Shown here: positions 1-6,904 of the stretch, in pieces
How positions within the stretch are numbered: the first letter of the stretch is position 1
Layout of the letters: every line of letters starts with the position of its first letter
Assembly: GCA_964453035.1 (NCBI GenBank)
Contig: CAYVOX010000158.1
Span: 1-6,904 of the forward strand
Direction of reading: 5' to 3'
DNA: 6,904 bases
Origin: CAYVOX01 sp964453035
Lineage (GTDB): Bacteria > Chloroflexota > Anaerolineae > Anaerolineales > Anaerolineaceae
Program-made: the position numbers and the translations under genes
The notes under the pieces: model-generated
What the model was told of the DNA's origin: nothing
What the model saw: only the letters and a program-made list of their open reading frames with translations
The model's database searches: none

Positions 1-2247
1 AATGAACACCTGGCGGTTGGTTGAAATGGCAAAGGCCGTGGGAGCCTGCGCGGGTAGCCCGGTTTCACCGTAAGGTTGGGCGCGGTATTGCTCGTTGAGG
101 TACAGCGCCATGCTGAACTGGTAAATGGCAGGCGAACTGGTATCCAGCATATAGAGCGAGGGATTGGGCATTTCCACCGCGATGAGCTGTGTAAAGACGG
201 CGTCGTTGATCCTGGTGGGGCTGGTTTCGCGCCCGGGGCGGCGATCCTCAAATTTTGCCGGGTCGGTGCAGCGCACCGGCACGTTGGAAAGGCGGCTGTC
301 GCTGCATTTGACCACCCGCCCGTCACCACGCAGCAGGAACAGGTCGTCATTATAAACCGCCATGTCCACTACGTCGGTAATGCTGAGGGTGTGGCTATCT
401 TTGAAGAACGAGCGCGGCGCGTCCTCAAAGAGCATATCCTTGCTGGCGGCATAGCGCCATACCGTGTTAGCTTTTGCATCCAGCACGCTGAGGGTGTAAG
501 AGGAGAAATGAATGCGGGTGGGAGCGCCCCATCCGGTGGTGGGCGGGGTGAGTTGCGCGCTGACCGGCGACTTGCCCTGAATGCAATAGATGATGGTGCC
601 TTTGTTATCCAGGCCAATCAGGCTGGCGCGCTGCGGGTTCCCCAGCGGCATGAGGGCAATATCCACCAGCGGATTGATGTTTAGAGCGCCTGAAGCGCCC
701 GGCCCGCAGTTGAAGTTGGCGTCCAGGTCGTAACCCTGAGCGCCCAGCATCAGGTGTGTCACCCGCCCGGTGGTGGCATCCAGCGCGTAAAGGTCGCTGC
801 TGGCAGCCAGCACGCGGGTGATTTTTGCGGCAGTGGTGAAAGCATAATTATTAACCGGGGTAAAATCGAGCCGGACAATCTTATCCATACCGTCCACGCC
901 CTGCTGTGCCCGGCGTCGCAGGGTGCGGGTTTCATCCGTCACGCCGTAAGTTTCGGTCTTATCCAGCCACTGCAGCACCTGCACCCAGTCGTTGCGCTGC
1001 AGGATAGGGTCAGTCTGCGCCAGCGCCTGCGTGACGTACGCCACCGCCTGCTGGTAATACACCTGGCGCTGCTCGGTGCGGCCCGTCTGGAAGTAAACCG
1101 TTGTGGCAACCGCCACAACCAGCAAGGGAATGACGACTGCGATAAATAACATGCTGCCCTGCGAGAGCCCCACCGGCTGGTTGGCGCGCACCGGCAGGAT
1201 CTTAGCCAGGAAATTCTTCCACCCTAGCGCCCACTTTTCCCTCCTGGCCTTCCAGCCCAGATACTGAGTCGCCATCTTCTGGCGGCGCTGGTTGGCCTCG
1301 ATGCGCCGGGCAGCCAGGCGGGCAGCCGCGGCCTCGGCTTCTGCCTCGCGCGAGCGGGCAATCCGTTCAGCCTCCACAGGGGATTGGCTCGGGGGCGCAC
1401 TGCGCGGCGGGGCGGCGGGGCGCTGAACAGGTGCAAGAATCGGCGTTGGAGCAGTTGGCGCGGGCAGCTCAACGGCTGGGGCTGCCGGCGGCGCAGCGGG
1501 CGTTGGAACCGGCTGAGCCCCCTGTGCCGCCCCCTCAGCCGCGGCGGGGGGAGCGCTCGGGCGCAGGCGCAGCGGGTGAAGCTGGCCTTTGCCCGATTGA
1601 AACTTAAACACCAGCGCGCTGGTCTGCGCCTCGGATTGTGCCAGCAACCGGCGGCGCAGGTGTTCAAGCGTCAACTGGGCGCTGCCAGCCATCGTGGCGG
1701 CATCCCAGCCTGCGGGCGGGTTGGCGCTGATGAGCAGCACATCCCCCGGCTGGAGCATGGATTGGTAAAAGCGCAAACTGACGGCAGAAGCCGCTCCCAG
1801 GCCGCGCTGGGCGGGGGAGGTATCGGCGTTTTCCTGCACGTCAATGTTTTTTAACACCAGGCTGCGCGCCGGACCGGCATGCGCCAGGAAGAGCATCTCA
1901 TCGCGCAGCACCGCCAGGCTGAGCAGCCCAAAAGCCTGGGCGCCGTCCCTGGCCTCGCGCAGGTTGCGCTCAAAGAGAATGCCGTTAAGCTGTTCAGCAA
2001 CCAGGCGCAGCCCGGAGGTGACTGAACCGGACGATTTGGCATAAGTTGCCGCCAACTTCTTAAGCAGGTCACGCTCAGCGGGCGGCAGGTATGGAGAAGG
2101 CCCGTTGAAGGTCAGGTGGATGATGAGCAGGTCGCCTTCACGCCCACGACCGCCAGGTTTGCTGGGTGGCACCACCAGCAGCCCGGGCAAATCCGCGGGA
2201 GATTGGTCGGCGGCGCGATTGAAGATGAAGTAATAGAGGTCAAACAC
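1..2247 (-). CDS. Single-pass membrane protein: degenerate PP2C-like domain, Pro/Ala linker, TM helix, propeller-like outer domain (C-terminus cut by window)
   Basis: The minus strand stays open for 749 codons from a GTG at 2247 to the left edge, with no stop seen. GTG is the best start: AGGA lies 7 nt upstream and an in-frame TAA sits just before the short leader. Residues 30-225 look like a PPM/PP2C phosphatase fold: GDLLIIHLTF near 38-47, HAGPARSLVL near 123-132 (where active enzymes have GDSR) and PGDVLLISANPP near 167-178 (where they have SDG). The metal-binding aspartates appear to be missing, so it is probably inactive. Residues 230-292 are Pro/Ala-rich and 293-363 are charged and basic, followed by one membrane helix at about 366-387. 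The basic flank suggests N-inside, C-outside topology. Residues 450-749 carry repeated strand units such as DLYALD (485-490), LSVLDA, DLFLLRGDG and SLYMLD, as in NHL/WD-type propellers. The last visible residues look like another repeat, so little is probably missing. Likely a sensor or scaffold; its ligand is unknown. Confidence 0.85.
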   Translation of the reverse strand, partial: MFDLYYFIFNRAADQSPADLPGLLVVPPSKPGGRGREGDLLIIHLTFNGPSPYLPPAERDLLKKLAATYAKSSGSVTSGLRLVAEQLNGILFERNLREARDGAQAFGLLSLAVLRDEMLFLAHAGPARSLVLKNIDVQENADTSPAQRGLGAASAVSLRFYQSMLQPGDVLLISANPPAGWDAATMAGSAQLTLEHLRRRLLAQSEAQTSALVFKFQSGKGQLHPLRLRPSAPPAAAEGAAQGAQPVPTPAAPPAAPAVELPAPTAPTPILAPVQRPAAPPRSAPPSQSPVEAERIARSREAEAEAAAARLAARRIEANQRRQKMATQYLGWKARREKWALGWKNFLAKILPVRANQPVGLSQGSMLFIAVVIPLLVVAVATTVYFQTGRTEQRQVYYQQAVAYVTQALAQTDPILQRNDWVQVLQWLDKTETYGVTDETRTLRRRAQQGVDGMDKIVRLDFTPVNNYAFTTAAKITRVLAASSDLYALDATTGRVTHLMLGAQGYDLDANFNCGPGASGALNINPLVDIALMPLGNPQRASLIGLDNKGTIIYCIQGKSPVSAQLTPPTTGWGAPTRIHFSSYTLSVLDAKANTVWRYAASKDMLFEDAPRSFFKDSHTLSITDVVDMAVYNDDLFLLRGDGRVVKCSDSRLSNVPVRCTDPAKFEDRRPGRETSPTRINDAVFTQLIAVEMPNPSLYMLDTSSPAIYQFSMALYLNEQYRAQPYGETGLPAQAPTAFAISTNRQVFI

Positions 2248-2254
2248 GCAGGTT

Positions 2255-2258
2255 TCCT
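2255..2258 (-). promoter_or_regulatory. Ribosome binding site for the minus-strand membrane protein
   Basis: On the minus strand AGGA is followed by a 7-nt spacer and then GTG at 2247-2245. It decides the start: no ATG lies between this point and the upstream in-frame TAA, and the resulting N-terminus (FDLYYFIF) flows directly into the conserved-looking domain. Confidence 0.65.
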
Positions 2259-2289
2259 GAAGGAAGCTTTGATTTTATCGGTGTAAGTG

Positions 2290-2295
2290 ATTATA
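2290..2295 (-). promoter_or_regulatory. Probable -10 box of the minus-strand gene
   Basis: The minus strand reads a perfect TATAAT here, placing transcription start near 2283 and giving a leader of about 36 nt that contains the AGGA ribosome binding site. At a 16-18 nt spacing upstream I find only GGCATC-like sequence, which is a poor -35 box, so the promoter may be weak or need an activator. The call rests on the hexamer and its position alone. Confidence 0.5.
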
Positions 2296-2321
2296 CCCCG
2301 GGTTGCAATTTTGATGCCGCC

Positions 2322-2347
2322 CTCATTGAGTGAGCTGGTGCGCCAGC
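2322..2347. repeat. Small inverted repeats in the divergent intergenic region
   Basis: CTCATTGAG at 2322-2330 is a palindrome around one central base and is followed directly by a second TGAG. Next to it, GCTGG (2334-2338) and CCAGC (2343-2347) form a 5-bp stem with a TGCG loop. They lie upstream of both putative -10 boxes, where a regulator could bind. They are short and could arise by chance. Confidence 0.2.
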
Positions 2348-2393
2348 CGCAGGATTGGCAGCGGCAATTCTCCCCCAAATGGCCCGCCCCCGC

Positions 2394-2399
2394 TATAAT
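2394..2399 (+). promoter_or_regulatory. Probable -10 box giving a leaderless mRNA for the GT-C-like gene
   Basis: A perfect TATAAT ends 6 nt before the ATG at 2406, so transcription would begin on or next to the start codon. No Shine-Dalgarno-like sequence precedes this ATG (the stretch before it is C-rich, then AT-rich), which fits leaderless translation. The -35 region at normal spacing (around 2370-2376) is pyrimidine-rich and does not match the consensus. Confidence 0.55.
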
Positions 2400-2405
2400 T
2401 TAGCC

Positions 2406-4382
2406 ATGCGCAGAAGTTTACTCCTACCCCTGGCTGCCTTGCTGGTTTGTTTTGGGCTCATCGCCGCCTATTACGCCGCCCACAAGCCCTTTACCCCCGA
2501 GCTGGCGCTGGGACTGACCCTGGCAGCCTGGCGGATGCTGGTCGCGGGCGGCATCCTGACGCTGGCTGGCGGCCTGGGCTTGCGCCTGTGGAGCTGCGCA
2601 GAGCAGCCCGTGCTTGTGCGCCTGGCGCTGCAAGCCGGGCTGGGACTGGGCATCTTCAGCCTGGGAATTCTTGCGGTAGGCAGCACCATGGGCCTGCCGG
2701 GCTGGCTGTGGTGGCTGCTTTTGGCTGCGCTGGCCCTCCTGCTGCGGCGTTCAGCGCTGAACTGGCTGCGCCAGTGGGCGGGATTGGCAGAACTCTGGCG
2801 TGAGAGCGGCCGTTTTGCGCGCTGGCTGGCGGTAGTCATCGCGTTGCTGTTTTTGCTGATGTTGATGGTTGCCCTGGCCCCTCCGCTGCACTTTGACAGC
2901 CTGGTGTATCACCTGGTGATGCCGCGCGCCTACCTGGATGCCGGTCGAATCGCCTACCTGCCGTGGATTGTGATGACCGGCATGCCGCAAGCCACCGAGA
3001 TGCTGCACACCTGGGCCATGGCGCTGGGCGGCTCTGAGGCGGCAACAACGCTGGTTTGGTTCATCGGGTTGGTTGCCTGCGCCGGGCTGCTGGGCTATCT
3101 GCGCCGCGCCTGGGATGCGCGCGCTGCCTGGGTAGGGCTGGCTGCCCTGCTGGGCGGCTATACGCCGGTCAAACTGCTCTCCGGGGGGTATGTGGATTGG
3201 ACGGTATTCCTCTACGCGCTGGGGGCGCTGGCGCTGCTGGAAACCTGGCGCAAAGAGGGCAACAACCGCGCCCTGATGGCTGCCGGGCTGTTCACCGGGC
3301 TGGCAGTGGGCGCCAAGTACACCTCCGGGGTGCTGGCGCTGGCCGGGCTGGCAGTGGTGCTGTGGATCGGCAGGCGGCAGGGCAAAAAAGTTCTCCTTTC
3401 CGCGCTGCGCTACGGCCTGCCGGCGCTGATCGCAGCCCTGCCCTGGTTTGCCAGAAATGCGCTCGCCACCGGCAACCCGCTTTACCCGTTCTTTTTCACC
3501 GGCGGCGCGGTGACCCCGCTGCGCCTGGCAGTTTACCAGCACCTGCCGCCGTGGGGCAACTGGATGGACGTGCTGCTGCTGCCTTTCCGCGCCACCCTGC
3601 TCGGAGCCGATAGTGGCGACGGCTACATGTTCTCCGCAGGGCCGCTGCTGCTGGGGCTGGGTCTGCTTGCCTGGCTGCTTCCGGGCCAGTTCACCCCCGC
3701 TCAGCGCATCAACCGCGGCCTCACCTCCCTGCTGGGAGCGGTGGGACTGGCAGCGTGGGCGCTGGGCAACCAGTTGAGTGGCAACCTCATCCAGACACGC
3801 TATTACTTTTCGATTTTTCCCGCCTTTGCGGCGCTGGCTGCCGCCGGGGATTTTTTGCTGCGCCAGGTAAACCTGCCCCGCGTGCGCCTGGAGCGGGTTG
3901 GAGCAGCGCTGGTGCTGCTGGTGCTAGGCCTCAACGCCCTGGAAGCCGGCAGCGCGGTTCTCAAACAGGGTGCGCCGCAGGCTGCCCTTGGACTGAAGAG
4001 CCAATCTGCCTACCTGGCTGAAAACCTGGGCTGGTTCCAGCCTGCCATGCAGGCCGTAGGCGACCTGCCCGAGGGCCAGCGCGCGCTGCTGCTCTACGAG
4101 CCGCGCTCGCTGTACTGCGTGCCGCGCTGCGCTCCCGATGAAATCCTGGACCGTTGGAAGCGTACCCGCGCGCTTCAATCGGTGGGCGCCGTCAAACAGT
4201 TGTGGCGCGCAGAAGGCTTCACCCACATCCTGCTCTACCGCCAGGGAGTCAAGTTTCTGGTAGAATCCGGCGATCCGCACCACCCGCCGGAGGATCTGGA
4301 GGCGCTCAACCAGTTCCTGGCTTACCTCGCCCCGCCGGTTGACTTCGGCGGCGTTTACGAGCTGTATGCTTTAGATCCCTGA
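2406..4382 (+). CDS. GT-C-like polytopic membrane protein, probable glycosyltransferase
   Basis: This is a 658-residue protein with about 13 predicted membrane helices (roughly 4-24, 41-62, 73-92, 98-113, 139-158, 212-232, 240-260, 264-281, 290-323, 330-353, 412-427, 440-460, 466-486, 500-519; some may merge) and a soluble C-terminal domain from about 520. After the fifth helix comes PPLHFDSLVYHL (159-170), with Asp164 and Tyr168-His169 in the position of the acidic catalytic loop of GT-C enzymes (PMT/ArnT-like, GT39-type). Other family-like motifs are GGYVDW (Asp264), VGAKYTSG (Lys304), NPLYPFFF (357-364) and RYYF (465-468). The tail has YCVPRC (Cys571, Cys575) and THILLY (606-611). Such enzymes move sugars from a polyprenyl-phosphate donor on the outer face of the membrane; donor and acceptor here are unknown. 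The ATG at 2406 is preferred over TTG 2355 and ATG 2379, which lack a usable ribosome site and lie upstream of the -10 box. The ATPase gene follows 18 nt downstream. Confidence 0.82.
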   Translation: MRRSLLLPLAALLVCFGLIAAYYAAHKPFTPELALGLTLAAWRMLVAGGILTLAGGLGLRLWSCAEQPVLVRLALQAGLGLGIFSLGILAVGSTMGLPGWLWWLLLAALALLLRRSALNWLRQWAGLAELWRESGRFARWLAVVIALLFLLMLMVALAPPLHFDSLVYHLVMPRAYLDAGRIAYLPWIVMTGMPQATEMLHTWAMALGGSEAATTLVWFIGLVACAGLLGYLRRAWDARAAWVGLAALLGGYTPVKLLSGGYVDWTVFLYALGALALLETWRKEGNNRALMAAGLFTGLAVGAKYTSGVLALAGLAVVLWIGRRQGKKVLLSALRYGLPALIAALPWFARNALATGNPLYPFFFTGGAVTPLRLAVYQHLPPWGNWMDVLLLPFRATLLGADSGDGYMFSAGPLLLGLGLLAWLLPGQFTPAQRINRGLTSLLGAVGLAAWALGNQLSGNLIQTRYYFSIFPAFAALAAAGDFLLRQVNLPRVRLERVGAALVLLVLGLNALEAGSAVLKQGAPQAALGLKSQSAYLAENLGWFQPAMQAVGDLPEGQRALLLYEPRSLYCVPRCAPDEILDRWKRTRALQSVGAVKQLWRAEGFTHILLYRQGVKFLVESGDPHHPPEDLEALNQFLAYLAPPVDFGGVYELYALDP

Positions 4383-4389
4383 TAAACCC

Positions 4390-4393
4390 GGAG
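4390..4393 (+). promoter_or_regulatory. Ribosome binding site for the HerA-like ATPase
   Basis: GGAG lies 7 nt before the ATG at 4401. An in-frame ATG at 4395 exists but is only 1 nt from GGAG, so 4401 is the better start. The site sits in the 18-nt gap after the upstream stop codon, which supports co-transcription of the two plus-strand genes. Confidence 0.65.
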
Positions 4394-4400
4394 AATGCCC

Positions 4401-6904
4401 ATGTCCCAACCTGCCTCCCCGCACTTTTTCATCGGCCGAATATTCGACCCCACCTCCGGCAAGCTCACCGGGCAGGAAGTGCTGTACGATCCCGCCAACC
4501 TCACCACCCACGCCGTGGTGACCGGCATGACCGGCTCCGGTAAAACCGGCCTGTGCATCGTCATGCTGGAGGAAGCCGCCCTTAAAGGCATTCCCGCCCT
4601 CATCATTGACCTGAAAGGCGACCTGACCAACCTGGTGCTGCACTTCCCGGAGCAGACCGCACAGACCTTTGAGCCCTGGCTGGATGCCGAAGCCGCGCGC
4701 CGCGCGGGCAAGGATCTGCCCACGCTGGCAGCCGAAAGCGCCGCGCGCTGGGAACAGGGGCAGGCAGATTGGGGGTTGGACCGCAGCCAGCGCATCGCCC
4801 TGCAGAACGCCGCTCAATTCACCATTTTCACCCCCGGCTCAACGGCGGGCAAGCCGGTGAACATCCTGTCCTCCTTCCAACCCCCCAACCTGCCGTGGGA
4901 GGAGAACCGCGAGCTGCTGCGCGAGAAAATTGCCTCCACCGTCACCGCCCTGCTGGGACTGATTGGCCTGAACGAGATTGACCCGCTGCGCTCGCGCGAG
5001 CACATTCTGCTGGCGAACATCATGGAAGCTGCCTGGAGCCAGAACCACCCGCTGGATATGACCGAGCTTATTTTACAAATCCAGAGCCCGCCGTTTGCGC
5101 GCCTGGGCGCTTTTGCGGTGGATAGCTTCTTCCCCCGGAAGGAGCGCTTTGAACTGGCGGTGCTGCTCAACAACTTCCTCGCCGCGCCTTCGTTTCAATC
5201 CTGGCTGGAGGGGCAGGCGCTGGATGTGCCTGCACTGCTCTACCAGCCGGATGGACGTCCGCGCCACAGCATCTTCTACCTGGCCCACCTGGATGACAAT
5301 GAGCGCATGTTCTTTGTGACGCTGCTCTTCGCGGCGGTGGAAGCCTGGATGCGCACGCAGCGCGGCACCGGCGGCCTGCGCGCCCTGCTTTATTTTGATG
5401 AAATCATGGGATACCTGCCGCCGGTGCTCAACCCACCCAGCAAGCCGATTTTGCTGCGCATGCTCAAACAGGCGCGCGCCTTCGGGGTGGGCTTGCTGCT
5501 GGCCACGCAAAACCCGGTAGATTTGGACTACAAAGCGCTCTCCAACGCGGGCACATGGATAATTGGGCGCCTGCAAACCGAACAGGATAAGCAGCGTCTG
5601 CTGGATGGGCTGCAAAATGCCGGCGGCAGCCTGGATATGGCTGCCTACAACCGGCTCATCTCAGGCCTGCAAAAGCGCGTGTTCCTGCTGCACAACGTGC
5701 ACGGCAGCGGACCGCAGTTGTTCCAGTCTCGCTGGGCGCTCAACTTTTTAGCTGGCCCACTCACCCGCTCGCAAATCCCGGAGCTCAACCGCCTGGCTGA
5801 AGCCGCGCTGCCCCCTGTCACCCCGGCAGGCTCGGAGCCGCCCACCCAGCCACAGAAAGCCCTGCCCGCCGTAAAGCCACTTGAAGCCGCCGCATTGACC
5901 GCGCTCAACGGCTTTTCCGCCACCCGCCCGGTCACCCCGGCCCATCTGGATGAATACTTCCTTGCCGCTGACCTGGATTTAAGCCAATCCGCCGGCGCCA
6001 TGAACCTGGACTACCAGGCGCCCATCACCCCCCAGGGGCTACTCTACCGCCCCGCGCTGCTGGCCCAGGCTCAGGTGCGCTATCTCAACGCGCGTTACCG
6101 GCTGGATTACACCCGCAGCGAAGCCGCCCTGCTCACCGAGCTGGAAGGGGGTTTGCTGCGCTGGGAAGAACACGCCTGGCGGGTGTATGCCCCCGGCGAT
6201 TTGCAATCCCAACCGCTGCCGCAGTCGCGCTTTGCCCCGCTGCCGGGCTGGTTCAGCGACTCAAAGCGGTTGGCAGTGCTGCAAAAAAGCTTCATCGAAG
6301 CCATCTACCGCTCCGGCGCGATCGAGCTTAAAACCAACCCATCGCTTAAAATCATCACCAACCCGCAAACCACCCATGCTGATTTCCGCGAGGTGTGTAG
6401 CCAGGCCGCCCGCGCTGGTTTGCAGGCGCAGGCTGCCAAGATCAACGCCTCGTACAATGCCAAAATCACAGCGCTGCGCCTCAAGATTGAAAAATTCGAA
6501 GCGGAGGAGCAGCAGCAGCGCGAAGAGGTGGATCAGCGCAAGCTGGAGGAACTTTCCAGCGGGGGCGAGCTGTTGTTGAGCATTTTCAGCAAGCGCAAGC
6601 GCAGCGCCACCCAGTCGCTGGCCAAACGGCGGCTCTCGCAGCAGGCCCGCTCAGACCTGGAGCAGTACCAGCAGCAGCTTGCGTCTTTTCGAGAGCAGTT
6701 GGAAGCGCTAACCCACACGCGCGATGAAGCCCTGCAGCAGGCCCAGGAGCAGTGGGCTGAAAAGGTCAACGACCTGGTTGAGGTGCCCATCAACCCCCAG
6801 AAGAAGGATATCTACCTGGAGTTGTTCGGCATCGCCTGGATGCCCTTTTACGTTGCGCGCATGGGGGAAAAGCTGCTGGAACTGCCCGCCTACCGCGCGG
6901 AAGA
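4401..6904 (+). CDS. HerA/FtsK-like P-loop ATPase with C-terminal coiled-coil hairpin (C-terminus cut by window)
   Basis: The frame is open for 834 codons to the right edge. Walker A is GMTGSGKT (42-49), followed by IIDLKGDL (68-75), a motif typical of the HerA/VirB4 class. Walker B is LLYFDE (329-334, Asp333-Glu334), and LLATQNP (366-372) with KQARAFG just before it matches the sensor region of FtsK-type motors. This points to a hexameric ATPase that translocates DNA or remodels a polymer (COG0433-like, DUF87 type). Walker A begins about 40 residues in, so the N-terminal HAS-barrel of classical HerA is absent. A Pro-rich linker lies near 469-500. Residues about 681-718 and 735-792 form two heptad-like helices around a loop with GGELLLSIFSKRK, that is, a coiled-coil hairpin. 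DIYLELFGIAWMPFYV (803-818) follows. I recall relatives of about 840-850 residues, so the end is probably near. No NurA nuclease partner is visible. The substrate is unknown. Probably in one operon with the GT-C-like gene. Confidence 0.88.
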   Translation, partial: MSQPASPHFFIGRIFDPTSGKLTGQEVLYDPANLTTHAVVTGMTGSGKTGLCIVMLEEAALKGIPALIIDLKGDLTNLVLHFPEQTAQTFEPWLDAEAARRAGKDLPTLAAESAARWEQGQADWGLDRSQRIALQNAAQFTIFTPGSTAGKPVNILSSFQPPNLPWEENRELLREKIASTVTALLGLIGLNEIDPLRSREHILLANIMEAAWSQNHPLDMTELILQIQSPPFARLGAFAVDSFFPRKERFELAVLLNNFLAAPSFQSWLEGQALDVPALLYQPDGRPRHSIFYLAHLDDNERMFFVTLLFAAVEAWMRTQRGTGGLRALLYFDEIMGYLPPVLNPPSKPILLRMLKQARAFGVGLLLATQNPVDLDYKALSNAGTWIIGRLQTEQDKQRLLDGLQNAGGSLDMAAYNRLISGLQKRVFLLHNVHGSGPQLFQSRWALNFLAGPLTRSQIPELNRLAEAALPPVTPAGSEPPTQPQKALPAVKPLEAAALTALNGFSATRPVTPAHLDEYFLAADLDLSQSAGAMNLDYQAPITPQGLLYRPALLAQAQVRYLNARYRLDYTRSEAALLTELEGGLLRWEEHAWRVYAPGDLQSQPLPQSRFAPLPGWFSDSKRLAVLQKSFIEAIYRSGAIELKTNPSLKIITNPQTTHADFREVCSQAARAGLQAQAAKINASYNAKITALRLKIEKFEAEEQQQREEVDQRKLEELSSGGELLLSIFSKRKRSATQSLAKRRLSQQARSDLEQYQQQLASFREQLEALTHTRDEALQQAQEQWAEKVNDLVEVPINPQKKDIYLELFGIAWMPFYVARMGEKLLELPAYRAE

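Noticed and set aside
76..684. Plus-strand open frame of 202 codons
   Set aside because: It is antisense to the 749-codon minus-strand gene, whose product has coherent domains. The plus-strand product shows no recognisable domain, and long shadow frames are expected in GC-rich DNA.
1384..1854. Plus-strand open frame of 156 codons
   Set aside because: It lies opposite the Pro/Ala-rich linker and the phosphatase-like domain of the minus-strand gene. Its Arg/Gly-rich composition mirrors that linker.
2355..2360. TTGGCA as a -35 box for the plus-strand promoter
   Set aside because: It matches TTGACA at five of six bases, but the spacer to TATAAT at 2394 is 33 nt, far beyond the usual 16-18.
2355..2405. 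Longer N-terminus of the GT-C-like protein from TTG 2355 or ATG 2379
   Set aside because: AGGA directly abuts TTG 2355 with no spacer, ATG 2379 has no ribosome site, and both lie upstream of the TATAAT that fits a start at 2406.
2751..3542. Minus-strand open frame of 263 codons
   Set aside because: It is antisense to the GT-C-like gene. The product is rich in Gln, Arg, Pro and Gly, as expected for the reverse of Leu/Ala-rich membrane helices, with no domain or ribosome site.
4383..4400. Terminator or promoter between the two plus-strand genes
   Set aside because: The gap is only 18 nt and holds just the ribosome binding site; no stem-loop with a T run fits.
5073..5615. Minus-strand open frame of 180 codons
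   Set aside because: It lies opposite the ATPase core, including the Walker B and sensor motifs, and shows no features of its own.

Overview
The window is GC-rich bacterial DNA holding three protein genes and one short intergenic region. The gene families suggest a Chloroflexota bacterium, probably class Anaerolineae. The clues are a degenerate PP2C-like membrane protein with a C-terminal propeller, a many-helix GT-C type membrane protein with a YHL loop motif, and a large HerA/FtsK-like ATPase of a type I recall as common in that class. This assignment is recall and inference, not a database result. I see no RNA gene, mobile element, CRISPR array or insertion sequence.

Layout. Positions 1-2247, minus strand, hold one long open frame that runs off the left edge. 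It encodes a single-pass membrane protein with a cytoplasmic phosphatase-like domain that seems to lack its catalytic residues, a Pro/Ala-rich linker, one membrane helix, and an outer domain of repeated strands resembling a beta-propeller. Positions 2248-2405 are a divergent intergenic region with a perfect TATAAT hexamer on each strand, neither with a good -35 box. Positions 2406-4382, plus strand, encode a GT-C-like polytopic membrane protein that is probably translated from a leaderless message. After 18 bases, positions 4401-6904 encode a HerA/FtsK-like P-loop ATPase with a coiled-coil hairpin near its C-terminus. It runs off the right edge, probably close to its natural end.

How they fit together. 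The two plus-strand genes are tightly spaced and probably co-transcribed. The minus-strand gene diverges from them and has its own ribosome binding site. Nothing in the sequence proves a shared pathway. The most unusual candidates are the pseudo-phosphatase/propeller membrane protein, which looks like a sensor or scaffold, and the ATPase of unknown substrate. Both main end genes are open to the window edge, so the flanking genes that might explain them are not visible.
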